In this document: piece after piece, positions 25,833-34,360 of the stretch | Layout: every line of letters starts with the position of its first letter | How positions within the stretch are numbered: the first letter of the stretch is position 1 | DNA from: Paenarthrobacter histidinolovorans | GTDB lineage: Bacteria; Actinomycetota; Actinomycetes; Actinomycetales; Micrococcaceae | Direction: 5' to 3' | Length of the DNA: 64,000 nucleotides | Assembly: GCF_014647595.1 (NCBI RefSeq) | Contig: NZ_BMPM01000005.1 | Location: 186,001-250,000, forward strand | Notes under the pieces: generated by a model | What the model saw: the letters and a program-made list of their open reading frames with translations, nothing else | Database searches by the model: none | Told to the model about the DNA's origin: nothing | Made by a program: the position numbers and the translations under genes

Positions 25833-26729
25833 ATGACATCTCCGCACCAGCCGCACCCGAACCACGACAGGGGACTGGAGTTCGACCTCTCCACCCTCCT
25901 GAGCCGGCGGCGGACCCTGGGTGTCCTTTTCGGGACGGGCGCCGCCGCTGCCCTCGCCGCCTGCACGCCGGGCACGGAAGGCGGCGGCGCGACGCCGTCG
26001 GGCACCTCCAGCGCTACCGTCACCCCATCGCAAGGCACGACGGCGGCCGCCCCGCCATCGCCGCAGGCCACCAGTACCGTGACCCGCGCCTTGGCCGAAT
26101 GCGGAGCGGAAATCCCGGAGGAAACCCTTGGGCCCTACCCGGGCGACGGCTCCAATGGGCCGAACGTGCTGGAGGTTTCGGGGGTGGTGCGCCGGGACAT
26201 CAGATCCAGTTTCGGAGCGTCCGGTACGAAGGCAGCAGGAGTGCCGCTCACCGTCACCTTGACGCTGTTGGACAATGCCAGGGGATGCTCTCCACTGGCG
26301 GGCGCCGCTGTGTACGTTTGGCATTGCGACCAAAACGGCAAGTATTCGCTCTACGATTCCGGCCTGGAAGATGAGAACTACCTGCGGGGCGTCCAGGAGT
26401 CAGATGAAAATGGCCAACTGACGTTCAGCACGATCTTTCCGGGCGCTTACATGGGCCGCTGGCCGCATATTCACTTTGAGGTATTTGAGTCCATGAGCAA
26501 CACCACCAGGGCGGGACAGGTGCTGGCCGTCTCGCAGATCGCTATGACGGAGAGCGCCTGCAAGACCGTGTACGGGTCTGCCGGCTACGAAGAGAGTGCC
26601 CGCAGTTTCCCGAAAACCACCCTGACCTCTGACAACGTCTTTGGTGACGATGGAGGCATATACCAATTGGCGACTATTTCAGGATCGGTGGCCGGGGGCT
26701 ACACGGCAGCCCTGAACGTCACCATCTGA
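25833..26729 (+). CDS. Exported intradiol dioxygenase-like lipoprotein (Tat)
   Basis: A protein of 298 residues. The N-terminus has a twin-arginine-like motif (SRRRTLG) and then FGTGAAAALAAC, a lipobox whose Cys would be lipidated, so it is likely exported folded and tethered outside. A Ser/Thr/Pro/Ala-rich linker follows to about residue 80. The C-terminal part (about 95-250) is an intradiol ring-cleavage dioxygenase fold with AVYVWHCDQNGKYSLYD and GAYMGRWPHIHFEVF; the Tyr and His residues are the expected Fe(III) ligands. Extracellular members of this group are common, and their substrates are poorly known. The ATG at 25833 is chosen over 25752 because it directly precedes the signal sequence. 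Confidence 0.72.
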   Translation: MTSPHQPHPNHDRGLEFDLSTLLSRRRTLGVLFGTGAAAALAACTPGTEGGGATPSGTSSATVTPSQGTTAAAPPSPQATSTVTRALAECGAEIPEETLGPYPGDGSNGPNVLEVSGVVRRDIRSSFGASGTKAAGVPLTVTLTLLDNARGCSPLAGAAVYVWHCDQNGKYSLYDSGLEDENYLRGVQESDENGQLTFSTIFPGAYMGRWPHIHFEVFESMSNTTRAGQVLAVSQIAMTESACKTVYGSAGYEESARSFPKTTLTSDNVFGDDGGIYQLATISGSVAGGYTAALNVTI

Positions 26730-26802
26730 CCCGTGACCACCCGGTACCCGGGACGATGCGGGACGGAAAGTTGGCCGAATCGATCCGGCTAGACTCGGGA
26801 GC

Positions 26803-28110
26803 ATGCCTTCAAACGCTTCCGCAGCAGTTGACCATATCCAGGATCTCGGCGCGTATGTCTCGGCGTCGCCGTCGAGTTTCCACGCAGTGCACGAGGCCGC
26901 CCGCCGCCTTGACGAGGCCGGTTTCACTGGATTGGATGAGCGGCAGCCGTGGGACGGTGGAGCGGGAAAGTTCTATGTCCTTCGTGACGGCGCGTTGATC
27001 GCCTGGGTAACCCCCATCAATGCCGGGCCCACCACCGGTTTCAACATCCTGGGTGCCCACACAGATTCACCATCCTTCAAATTGAAGCCGAAACCCACCA
27101 CCGGCAAGTTCGGCTGGCTCCAGGCGGGAGTGGAAGTCTACGGTGGCCCGCTCCTCAACTCGTGGCTGGATCGCGAACTGCAGCTCGCCGGCCGGCTGGT
27201 CATGCGCGACGGCACCGAGCACCTGACCTCAACAGGACCGCTGCTGCGTTTTCCCCAGTTGGCCATCCACCTTGACCGGGGCGTCAATGACAACGGCCTG
27301 CACCTGTCAAAGCAGCAGCACATGAACCCGATCTTTGGCCAGGGCGATCCCGTGGGCGAGGACCTTCTGGGACTGCTGGCTGCCAGCGTCGCGGGCGCCT
27401 CGGTGGATGCCTCAGAAATCGGCGGATACGACGTCGTCGTGGCGGACACGCAGGCTCCTGCGGTTTTCGGGGCCAAGGGCGAGTTCTTCGCCTCCGGCCG
27501 CATGGACAACCTTTCCTCCACGCACGCGGGGTTGGTGGCCTTGATTGCCCATGCTTCCTCGTCGCCGGACGACGGCCCGATCGCCGTTCTGGCGGCGTTC
27601 GATCACGAGGAGATCGGCTCCAACTCGCGCTCGGGCGCCTGCGGTCCCATCCTTGAGGACATGCTGGTGCGCATCTCTGATGGATTGGGAGCCTCGGTGA
27701 CCCAGCGGCGGCAGGCCGTGGCGGCGTCGTTCTGTGTTTCCGCGGACGCCGGCCACGCTGTCCACCCGAACTATGCCGAGAAGCATGACCCGGCGAACAA
27801 GCCGGTTCTCAACGGTGGTCCCCTCCTGAAGATCAATGCCAACCAGCGCTACGCCACCGACGCCGCGGGAGCTGCGCTGTGGGCAAGGTTGTGCGCCGAA
27901 GCGAACGTGCCCTACCAGGAGTACGTCTCCAACAACGACCTTCCCTGCGGATCGACCATCGGCCCGCTGACTGCGACGCGCCTGGGGATCCGCACCGTGG
28001 ACGTCGGCATCCCCTTGCTGTCCATGCACTCTGCGCGTGAGCTGTGCGGTGTGCAGGATCCGCATCATCTTGCGTCGGTCACGGAGCTGTTCTTCCGGAC
28101 GTCGGTCTAG
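26803..28110 (+). CDS. apeB: M18 family aminopeptidase
   Basis: A metalloaminopeptidase of 435 residues, cytoplasmic and probably a large oligomer, releasing acidic or neutral N-terminal residues. Family motifs are GAHTDSPSFKLKP (metal His and Asp), GRMDNLSSTHAG, AAFDHEEIGSNSRSGACGP and HPNYAEKHDP near the end, followed by IPLLSMHSARELCG. Length matches the family. TAGACT at 26790-26795 is 7 nt before the ATG, so a leaderless mRNA is likely. No operon partner is close. Confidence 0.93.
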   Translation: MPSNASAAVDHIQDLGAYVSASPSSFHAVHEAARRLDEAGFTGLDERQPWDGGAGKFYVLRDGALIAWVTPINAGPTTGFNILGAHTDSPSFKLKPKPTTGKFGWLQAGVEVYGGPLLNSWLDRELQLAGRLVMRDGTEHLTSTGPLLRFPQLAIHLDRGVNDNGLHLSKQQHMNPIFGQGDPVGEDLLGLLAASVAGASVDASEIGGYDVVVADTQAPAVFGAKGEFFASGRMDNLSSTHAGLVALIAHASSSPDDGPIAVLAAFDHEEIGSNSRSGACGPILEDMLVRISDGLGASVTQRRQAVAASFCVSADAGHAVHPNYAEKHDPANKPVLNGGPLLKINANQRYATDAAGAALWARLCAEANVPYQEYVSNNDLPCGSTIGPLTATRLGIRTVDVGIPLLSMHSARELCGVQDPHHLASVTELFFRTSV

Positions 28111-28333
28111 CCGAAAGCCTCAAACACTCGTTTCGCGCATATTTCAAATGTTTTCATAAGGAAACTTACGTTGCCTGTGACTATACATTTTGTGCAGCCT
28201 CCCTTTTTCGAAGCTGCCAAAATGTCCAAGTGCACAGCAAACCGTCCTTTGGTGCTGGCTAGTGTGGGAAAGTCATGTGGCCCGTGGCACACCACTCATG
28301 GCCCAACTCAAACCCAAAGGACGGCGCCGATCC

Positions 28334-29746
28334 ATGCACGCTGACCAACAGCTTTCAAAATCCCTGAAGCCCCGCCACCTCTCCATGATCGCCATTGCCG
28401 GCGTCATCGGAGCAGGACTGTTTGTTGGCTCCGGCGCTGCTATCCAGCAGGCTGGACCTGGCATTCTGGTGGCCTATCTGGCCGCCGGCCTGGTTGTCAT
28501 CCTCGTCATGCGCATGCTTGGTGAAATGGCGGCCGCCAACCCGGAGACGGGCTCGTTTTCCACATACGCAGACAAGGCCCTTGGCCGCTGGGCCGGGTTC
28601 AGTATTGGCTGGCTCTATGCCTGGTTCTGGATCATCGTCCTCGGCATCGAGGCAACGGCGGGTGCCGCCATCATGCACCGCTGGGTTCCCGGCGTCGATC
28701 AGTGGATCTGGGCGCTGGTGCTCATGGTTCTCCTGACGCTGACGAACCTCGGATCCGTCAAGTCCTATGGCGAGTTCGAGTTCTGGTTCGCTTCCATCAA
28801 GGTTGCGGCCATCGTGATCTTCCTGCTTGCGGGAATCGCAGCGATTCTCGGGCTCATGCCAGGTGTATCTGCGCCAGGGGTCGCCAACCTCCTGGACCAG
28901 GGTGGCTTCATGCCCAACGGTCCGGGCGCAGTGCTGGCGGGCATCCTTGTGGTGGTCTTCTCCTTCTTCGGTGCTGAAATCGCCACCATCGCGGCCGGTG
29001 AATCCGAGAACCCGGTAGACGCCGTCAAGAAGGCCGTGAAGTCCACCGTGTGGCGCATCCTGATCTTCTACATCGGCTCCATCGCCATTGTGGTGACGCT
29101 CCTGCCCTGGAACGACGCATCCGTAGCCAAGAGCCCGTACGTCGCCGTCATCGAGCTCTATGGCATCCCGGGCGCCGGCACCATCATGGACATCGTGGTA
29201 CTCACCTCGGTGCTGTCTTGCCTGAATTCAGGGCTCTACACCGCCAGCCGCATGCTGTTCTCGCTCTCCCGCCGCGGTGATGCTCCCAAGTCCTGGATGA
29301 AGATTTCCAAGCGCGGGGTTCCCGCGGCCGCAGTCCTTGCCTCCACCGTGGTTGGTTTCATCACGGTCGGCTTGAACTACATTGCGCCGGACACGGTGTT
29401 CCTGTTCCTGGTCAACACTTCGGGTGCGATCGCCCTGTTCGTGTGGCTTGTCATTGCGACCTCGCAGCTTATCCTCCGCAGGCGCATGGGCACAGCAGCC
29501 AAGGAACTTGAGCTCAAAATGTGGTTCTTCCCGTACCTCACATGGATTGCCATTGGCAGCATCGTGGCGCTCATTATCGGCATGGTCATCCTCGAGTCCA
29601 CGCGCGAGTCGCTGTTCCTGTCGCTCGGCCTGGCCGCTGTTGTGGTGGGCATCGGAGTGTTCCGCTACCGCAAAAACGGTGGCAGTCCGCACCAGGACGC
29701 CGATACAGCCGAGCCGTCTGCGGTAGGTTCCGGACCGGCGTCGTAA
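28334..29746 (+). CDS. Amino acid permease (APC family, GabP/ProY-like)
   Basis: A transporter of 470 residues with twelve predicted membrane helices. The APC signature is MIAIAGVIGAGLFVGSGAAI (about 17-36), with ESENPVDAVKKAVKST after helix 6. Likely substrates are GABA, proline or aromatic amino acids. The ATG at 28334 is preferred over the upstream one at 28298 because AAAGGACGG lies before it and the product then begins like its relatives. The upstream AT-rich gap (28110-28190) shares AAATGTTTT with the region before the permease at 20149. A strong terminator follows. Confidence 0.85.
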   Translation: MHADQQLSKSLKPRHLSMIAIAGVIGAGLFVGSGAAIQQAGPGILVAYLAAGLVVILVMRMLGEMAAANPETGSFSTYADKALGRWAGFSIGWLYAWFWIIVLGIEATAGAAIMHRWVPGVDQWIWALVLMVLLTLTNLGSVKSYGEFEFWFASIKVAAIVIFLLAGIAAILGLMPGVSAPGVANLLDQGGFMPNGPGAVLAGILVVVFSFFGAEIATIAAGESENPVDAVKKAVKSTVWRILIFYIGSIAIVVTLLPWNDASVAKSPYVAVIELYGIPGAGTIMDIVVLTSVLSCLNSGLYTASRMLFSLSRRGDAPKSWMKISKRGVPAAAVLASTVVGFITVGLNYIAPDTVFLFLVNTSGAIALFVWLVIATSQLILRRRMGTAAKELELKMWFFPYLTWIAIGSIVALIIGMVILESTRESLFLSLGLAAVVVGIGVFRYRKNGGSPHQDADTAEPSAVGSGPAS

Positions 29747-29760
29747 GGTTCTTTCTGATG

Positions 29761-29809
29761 CGGGGCAGTTGCCGTCGGTGTTCGACGGCGGCTGCCCCGT
29801 TTCGTTTTT
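29761..29809 (+). terminator. Intrinsic terminator after the permease
   Basis: CGGGGCAG at the 5' end pairs with CTGCCCCG, and the inner TGCCGTCG/CGACGGCG arms extend the stem to about 17 bp with two G-U pairs. The stem is followed by TTTCGTTTTT at 29800-29809. Confidence 0.85.
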
Positions 29810-29854
29810 GGTCCGGCATGATGAGCGGCTGCTTTGGCTACAGCGCAGCTTGAG

Positions 29855-30532
29855 CTACTGGGCCAGGCCGATCACCAGGTTGATGGTGACGGCAAGAATT
29901 ACCGTGCCAAACAGGTACGAGAGCAAGCTGTGCTTCAACGCTTCCGCCCGGATCCGATGATTGCCAAGGTTGGTGTCGGACACCTGGTAGGTCATGCCCA
30001 GGCTCGTGGCCAGGTAGGCAAAGTCGGTGTACTGGGGCGGGCGGTCCTGGTTGAAGCTGATTCCGCCTACCTCACCTCCCGCATCCTCCTCGGGGCTGTA
30101 ATAGAGCTCCGCGTAGCGAAGAGTGAAGAGCGTCTGCACCAGCATCCAGGATAACGCGACGCAAACGAGGGCCAGCGCCCCCGAAGACAGGCGCGATCCG
30201 TTGTCCTCCGTATGGGAGTTGACGATCACCGCCACCGCTGCGGCAATGCTGGCAAGGTTCGCGATGAGGATCAGGAGATCGGTGACTCCGCGTGAAGGGT
30301 CCTCTGACGTTGCGTGCTGCCGTGTTTGGCCGGGATCCATCCGGGCGATCACCAGCCAGACCCACGCAACATAGACCAGTGCCGCCGTCGCCCAGCCCAC
30401 GGCAGGGGCGTCCACCCAGCTCCCCGCAAGCCCCGTTGCGGTGAACGTGGCCGCGCCCGCCACCAGCATCGCGACGAAGCGCAACCTGCTGCGCCGGACC
30501 CTGATGCTTTTCACTTTCCCGCCGCTGGTCAT
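29855..30532 (-). CDS. DUF1345 family membrane protein
   Basis: A 225-residue inner-membrane protein with about five or six helices. It begins with a basic patch (KVKSIRVRRSRLRF), and the region TLFTLRYAELYYSPEE followed by DFAYLATSLGMTYQVSDT is characteristic of DUF1345. Function is unknown. GAGGGAAC 6 nt upstream and overlap with the stop of the small gene at 30684 (ATGA) set the start and show co-translation; the long open frame up to 30727 is not used. Confidence 0.8.
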   Translation of the reverse strand: MTSGGKVKSIRVRRSRLRFVAMLVAGAATFTATGLAGSWVDAPAVGWATAALVYVAWVWLVIARMDPGQTRQHATSEDPSRGVTDLLILIANLASIAAAVAVIVNSHTEDNGSRLSSGALALVCVALSWMLVQTLFTLRYAELYYSPEEDAGGEVGGISFNQDRPPQYTDFAYLATSLGMTYQVSDTNLGNHRIRAEALKHSLLSYLFGTVILAVTINLVIGLAQ

Positions 30533-30684
30533 TGTTGTTCCCTCGAGCTTGGCTCCTGGGAGACCTTCTTTGCCTGGAGGATGCCGTCCCTCACCCCGGC
30601 GCGGACCACGAAGTACAGGGCATAGAGGGCTATGGCGGAAAAAACAACGGTCAGGACCAGGGTGTTCAACGGTGTGGCATCCAT
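30529..30684 (-). CDS. Small membrane protein, 51 residues
   Basis: An open frame of 51 codons, short enough to be missed by a length cut-off. It starts MDATPLNTLVLTVVFSAIAL, has one membrane helix (about 7-28) and a basic, Gln/Ser-rich tail ending SREQQ. Its TGA overlaps the ATG of the DUF1345 gene, so translation is coupled. TAGAGT lies exactly 6 nt before the ATG, which predicts a leaderless start and marks this as the first gene of the operon. I do not recognise the family; a partner or assembly factor of the DUF1345 protein is possible. Confidence 0.72.
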   Translation of the reverse strand: MDATPLNTLVLTVVFSAIALYALYFVVRAGVRDGILQAKKVSQEPSSREQQ

Positions 30685-30802
30685 GGCGCCACTCTAACGG
30701 GACGTCCTCAAGGTGCCAGGAATCCACGAATCGGCCATGTTCGTGTTATTGTCTTTGTCGCTGTCAAGGAGAAAAACGAAAGTGCCTTCTCCTGATCACC
30801 TT

Positions 30803-30885
30803 GCGCGGGTGGCGGAATGGCAGACGCGCTAGCTTGAGGTGCTAGTCCTCGAAAGGGGGTGGGGGTTCAAGTCCCCCTCCGCGCA
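30803..30885 (+). tRNA. tRNA-Leu (anticodon GAG)
   Basis: An 83-nt class II tRNA. The acceptor GCGCGGG pairs with TCCGCGC, and the discriminator is A at 30885. The anticodon stem CTAGC/GCTAG encloses TTGAGGT, giving anticodon GAG at 30836-30838, which reads CUC and CUU leucine codons. The long variable arm (TCCTCGAAAGGGG) and T-arm GGGGG-TTCAAGT-CCCCC are as expected for leucine. The 3' CCA is not encoded (CAG follows). Confidence 0.97.
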
Positions 30886-30892
30886 CAGAGAG

Positions 30893-30926
30893 CCCCTGGA
30901 AGATTCATGATCTTCCAGGGGTTTTG
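30893..30926. terminator. Intrinsic terminator shared by tRNA-Leu and the convergent ynfA operon
   Basis: CCCCTGGAAGAT at 30893-30904 pairs perfectly with ATCTTCCAGGGG at 30910-30921 around TCATG. TTTTGT follows on the plus strand. It lies 7 bp after the tRNA and 9 bp from the ynfA stop, so it may end both transcripts. Confidence 0.85.
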
Positions 30927-30934
30927 TCGTTGGG

Positions 30935-31273
30935 TCAGGCGCCCGGCCGCGGCGCGAACATGACGACGCCGACCCCCACGATGCAGATCGCCGTACCAAT
31001 GATGTCCCACCGGTCAGGTCGGAAGCCGTCCACCAGCATTCCCCATGCCAGGGAGCCGGCGATGAACACGCCACCGTAAGCTGCCAGAACCCGCCCGAAA
31101 TGCGCGTCCGGCTGGAAGGCGGCGAAGAAGCCGTAGATTCCCAGTGCCACGACGCCCAGGCCGGCCCACCACCACGGCTTGCTTTCACGGACGGCCTGCC
31201 AGATCAGCCAGGCTCCGCCTATCTCGGCTGCGGCCGCCAGGACGAACAGGACGGTGGACTTCAGGATGGTCAT
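30935..31273 (-). CDS. ynfA: UPF0060 membrane protein YnfA
   Basis: A 112-residue protein with four predicted membrane helices, matching the UPF0060 family in length and motifs: [36 protein letters not shown] and [20 protein letters not shown]. It resembles small multidrug-resistance transporters in layout, but its role is unproven. The ATG at 31273 lies 3 bp beyond the stop of the STAND gene upstream, so the two may share a message. Confidence 0.93.
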   Translation of the reverse strand: MTILKSTVLFVLAAAAEIGGAWLIWQAVRESKPWWWAGLGVVALGIYGFFAAFQPDAHFGRVLAAYGGVFIAGSLAWGMLVDGFRPDRWDIIGTAICIVGVGVVMFAPRPGA

Positions 31274-31276
31274 GGC

Positions 31277-34000
31277 TTACTGCCCGATCTCGTCAACAAC
31301 TGACCTGATTCGCTCCGCTCTGTAGCTTCTGCCGACCCTCACGTTAAAATCAATGGCGGCATCGAAATGCTCCATAGCCTCCGGACGATGCCCGGTGTAG
31401 GCCAGGATTTGTGCGACTTCCAGTTGCGCGGCTGCGATCTGTTCAAGAGTTCCACAAGCCTGAATCCGAGCCAGACATTGTCGGCTGCGTTCGGCTACGT
31501 CGTCATGAGACGAACCATCGTCAGCCGTAGCTGCTACGAGAAGGAGTTCTGTTATGGCTGCCCCTGCAAGGTCACCCTGGCTTTCGCAGTAGGCCAAATC
31601 GTCGACCAGGTATGGTACTGCTTCTGACGACCTGCCCGCCCTGACAAGGGCCACCCCCAAGTCATAATCGACTTCCGAGGCATGTCTTTTATCACCAAGC
31701 TCAGTGTAGATAGCCCGCGACTCTAAATGCTGCTCGACCGCCCTTTCGAAGTCTTCATCTTCACACAAGACAATTCCCAGTACGTTACGCGTCACTGCCT
31801 CACCCCATTTATCCCCCGAGTCTTTGCAATGAGCAAGGTCTGACTCAAGGTAGCTCAGGGCTTCGGGTAATTCCCCAAGCTCTCGAAGAATATTTCCGAT
31901 GTTGTATTGGTTTGCTTGCACCATTGGCACGTTTCCCGCTTCCAGTGCAATCCGGCGTGCTTCTCGGTAGTGACGCAGAGCCTCTTTGTGCTCGTATTTA
32001 GATTTTGAAACATGCCCCAAGGTAGTGTTTGCAACGGAGAGCAACTCCCTTGAAGAAATCCGGAGTGCCAGATTCAGCGCATTCTCGATGTGACCAGTGG
32101 CCTCAATCGTATTCTTGTTATCCAAGGCGAGGTCAGCCAACAACAGTTGCGAGGCACCCGTCGCAAGTGCGTAGCTCATCAGTTCATCGGCGTTGGGCCG
32201 CAGCTGTGCCCTGCGGGCCTCATCGGCAGCCGTGTAGCTGGCTACCAGGACGTCGCGAAGCCGAGGTGCCTGCATCCGAAGCCGACAGTATGGGCCTAGA
32301 AGCAGCCCAAGCATGGCAACTTGGTGTGGCGGATTCAATTGAGGATAGTCAACGACTGCCGCAGTAAATCCGTCCCAAATGCGGTCCAGGGCGTCAATGG
32401 TACTTCGCGTATGCCCGGTGGTGGGATGTTCCCCTTGAGGAGGTTGAAGTTGCAGTAAATTCTCTATGGCCGTATCGAGCAATAGGGAACAGCATCTCAT
32501 TGTTTGCTGAACGCGTTCCTCGTCAGTTATAGATGAAGATCCCACTCCTTGGGCAAATAGTTCAATGAGCGGGTGAAAGCGAAATAGCCCGGGAACTCCT
32601 GAGTTCTCAATCAGATACCGGTCGGATAGTTCGCGGAGAGAAGCTGCGGCATGGTGATTTTTGACCTTCGCTGCCGCTGCTGCCAGGTCAGCATCAAACT
32701 TCTTTCCAGGAACCTGCACCAGAGAGGCCATCAGCCTTTGTGTTGTGCGTGTCAGGCTATCGAACGCAAGGTTAAACACAGCATTGACTTGCTTTCTCCC
32801 GTAGCGGAGCTCATTCAGGCGTCGTTCGGGCGACGTTAGTTGATCGACAACCGTTCGAAGCCCTGAGGGTCCTGACCGTCGTGCCATCCGTGCGGCTATC
32901 CTGAGAGCCAGTGGCATATTGCCGCAAAGTGCCGCGACTCCAGCGGCAGAGTCCGTGTCCGATGACCCACTGACTCTTAGTAGAAACTCCATGCTTTCGT
33001 CAGGTTCGAACGAATTGAGATGGATGGCATAAGCGTCGTCTTGGGCGAAGATTTCTCTTCGGCTTGTGACGATCGTCAAAGAGTCAGCCTTCAACGGCAA
33101 GACCGATTCCAACAGGTGCTCGTCCTCAACGTTGTCCAGTACGAGCAGGATGCCCTTGAGATCCAGCCCCCACTGTTGTTCCTCTTGGGCCAGGCCTGGC
33201 TCGGTGGTGGGCCTCGTGCCGGCGAACGCGGTCCGTACAGCAGCGGCCACGGCGAGTGCGTCTGTAAAGGTGCCATCTCCGAGATTGAGAAACACATGGC
33301 CGCGCGGAAACCTGGAACCAAACCTCGCTGCGAGTTCTGTCGCGAGCGTGGTCTTCCCCATGCCACCGAGCCCGGATATGACAATCGTTCTGGACCTGTG
33401 CGGATCGGAGGAATCCACCCAGCTGATGGCCTCCGAGATGATGTTGTCGCGTCCAACGAAGTCCTGAAGTCTCGGAGGAATCTGCCTCGGGACTTCCGTC
33501 AGCGGTGCTGCAGTTACCAGCCCCAGTATCCGTTCCGTCACCCAGCGATGGATTTCCGGGTGCTTTTGAAGCCACAGCACGAGGTCGTCAGCGTCCAACA
33601 CCCGTACGGATTTCCAGCATCCATTAGCGTTTTTTCTTTGAGCCCAATCGTCCTTGCCGCCCCATCGACGTAAGGTCACGGCAACATAGGAAGTTGATTT
33701 GTCGGCATGGTGCAAACGTGCCGCGTAGTCTTTCTCCGCCTTGTCTGCAGGGCGGGATTGCTTGCTGACTTCCCACTGTGTAATTCCTTGGGGTACGAAG
33801 GAGTTTCCAGCCGAAGAGTTGCTTGTTCCATCCCAGCCCTGAATCTGAAGGCCGGATCCGCTCCTGAAGCCTGTTGTCACCGTGCCCGGACACGCGTTGA
33901 CGAGCTGACCGACGAGGTTTGATATCAATTGAGCTGCGTCGGCATGATCAGCGTATGAAGCCAGGCGGTCGGCATCGACAAGGCTGAACCCTTGCATCAC
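31277..34000 (-). CDS. Putative defence protein: nuclease-like domain, NB-ARC STAND NTPase and TPR repeats
   Basis: A single protein of about 907 residues, starting at GTG 34000 or ATG 33997. Residues about 9-160 match the N-terminal domain found in many STAND ATPases: Asp57 in GWDG, then VPQGITQWEVS with Glu77, then KAEKDY with Lys87 and Asp91, and the tail RRWGGKDDWAQRK and DADDLVLWL. This is a restriction-endonuclease-like (PD-(D/E)XK-type) fold and the probable effector. The NB-ARC core follows: FVGRD at 181-185, Walker A GLGGMGKT at 210-217, Walker B ILLVLD near 284-289, TSRR near 312-316 and a GLPL-like MPLALR near 358. TPR repeats fill about 620-890 (ANQYNIGNILRELGELPEAL) and would be the sensor. 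GC is clearly lower than neighbours, with TTA and AGA-type codons. No Shine-Dalgarno or TANNNT box is clear at the start. NB-ARC/TPR transcription regulators such as AfsR were considered, but there is no DNA-binding SARP domain. Confidence 0.72.
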   Translation of the reverse strand: MMQGFSLVDADRLASYADHADAAQLISNLVGQLVNACPGTVTTGFRSGSGLQIQGWDGTSNSSAGNSFVPQGITQWEVSKQSRPADKAEKDYAARLHHADKSTSYVAVTLRRWGGKDDWAQRKNANGCWKSVRVLDADDLVLWLQKHPEIHRWVTERILGLVTAAPLTEVPRQIPPRLQDFVGRDNIISEAISWVDSSDPHRSRTIVISGLGGMGKTTLATELAARFGSRFPRGHVFLNLGDGTFTDALAVAAAVRTAFAGTRPTTEPGLAQEEQQWGLDLKGILLVLDNVEDEHLLESVLPLKADSLTIVTSRREIFAQDDAYAIHLNSFEPDESMEFLLRVSGSSDTDSAAGVAALCGNMPLALRIAARMARRSGPSGLRTVVDQLTSPERRLNELRYGRKQVNAVFNLAFDSLTRTTQRLMASLVQVPGKKFDADLAAAAAKVKNHHAAASLRELSDRYLIENSGVPGLFRFHPLIELFAQGVGSSSITDEERVQQTMRCCSLLLDTAIENLLQLQPPQGEHPTTGHTRSTIDALDRIWDGFTAAVVDYPQLNPPHQVAMLGLLLGPYCRLRMQAPRLRDVLVASYTAADEARRAQLRPNADELMSYALATGASQLLLADLALDNKNTIEATGHIENALNLALRISSRELLSVANTTLGHVSKSKYEHKEALRHYREARRIALEAGNVPMVQANQYNIGNILRELGELPEALSYLESDLAHCKDSGDKWGEAVTRNVLGIVLCEDEDFERAVEQHLESRAIYTELGDKRHASEVDYDLGVALVRAGRSSEAVPYLVDDLAYCESQGDLAGAAITELLLVAATADDGSSHDDVAERSRQCLARIQACGTLEQIAAAQLEVAQILAYTGHRPEAMEHFDAAIDFNVRVGRSYRAERIRSVVDEIGQ

Positions 34001-34315
34001 CGGGAGGCTGCTTCGCGTTGCAAGGCTTCAGTCCGTGTGGAGCTCGGACTCATGCCCACCATCATGCGGATGCCGTCCAAAATTGCCCCCCGTGGATCAG
34101 ATTGCCCTGGATGGGGCACTGGTGGTGAGATTACCGCACGGCAGGCGGGGTCACTGCAGCCGAAGCTGGTTATCCACATACGCCAACTGGCCTGTTCCGG
34201 GCCGGGATCCGCCCGAATAGCTTTGAGTGCAGGAGATGCACTAAGATGTTGAAGTCTGTGTTACGCCCTCCTTCCGAGTCTTCGGCGGGGGAGCGGTGCA
34301 CAGCATCGCAAATGA
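34001..34315. other. Intergenic region between the STAND gene and the rpsF leader
   Basis: There is no convincing gene in these 315 bases. On the plus strand a TAAGAT hexamer (34242-34247) is a candidate -10 for the rpsF operon, without a clear -35 at 17 bp. A perfect DnaA box is at 34170-34178. The part next to the STAND gene has no recognisable promoter for it. No copy of the tRNA-Leu 3' end was seen. Confidence 0.5.
34170..34178 (+). promoter_or_regulatory. DnaA box TTATCCACA
   Basis: An exact match to the DnaA consensus, alone in the gap before rpsF. A 9-mer of this kind can occur by chance, so binding is uncertain. A denser group lies upstream of dnaB. Confidence 0.4.
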
Positions 34316-34360
34316 ACCTCCTGTTACGGAAATACCGTAACCGCTTAGCCCAAAGGAGGT
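34316..34360 (+). promoter_or_regulatory. rpsF leader structure (possible S6:S18 binding site)
   Basis: ACCTCCT at 34316-34322 is the exact complement of the Shine-Dalgarno AGGAGGT at 34354-34360. Inside it lies a hairpin GTTACGG-AAATA-CCGTAAC (34323-34341), and CCG follows at once (34341-34343). The folded form would hide the rpsF ribosome site. S6:S18 leaders in other bacteria are known to use a CCG in an unpaired region and repress the operon, so the same here is a reasonable inference. Confidence 0.5.

Noticed and set aside
31277..34000. AfsR/SARP-type transcription activator
   Set aside because: NB-ARC and TPR regions fit, but the N-terminus has nuclease-like motifs and not a DNA-binding winged helix with BTAD.
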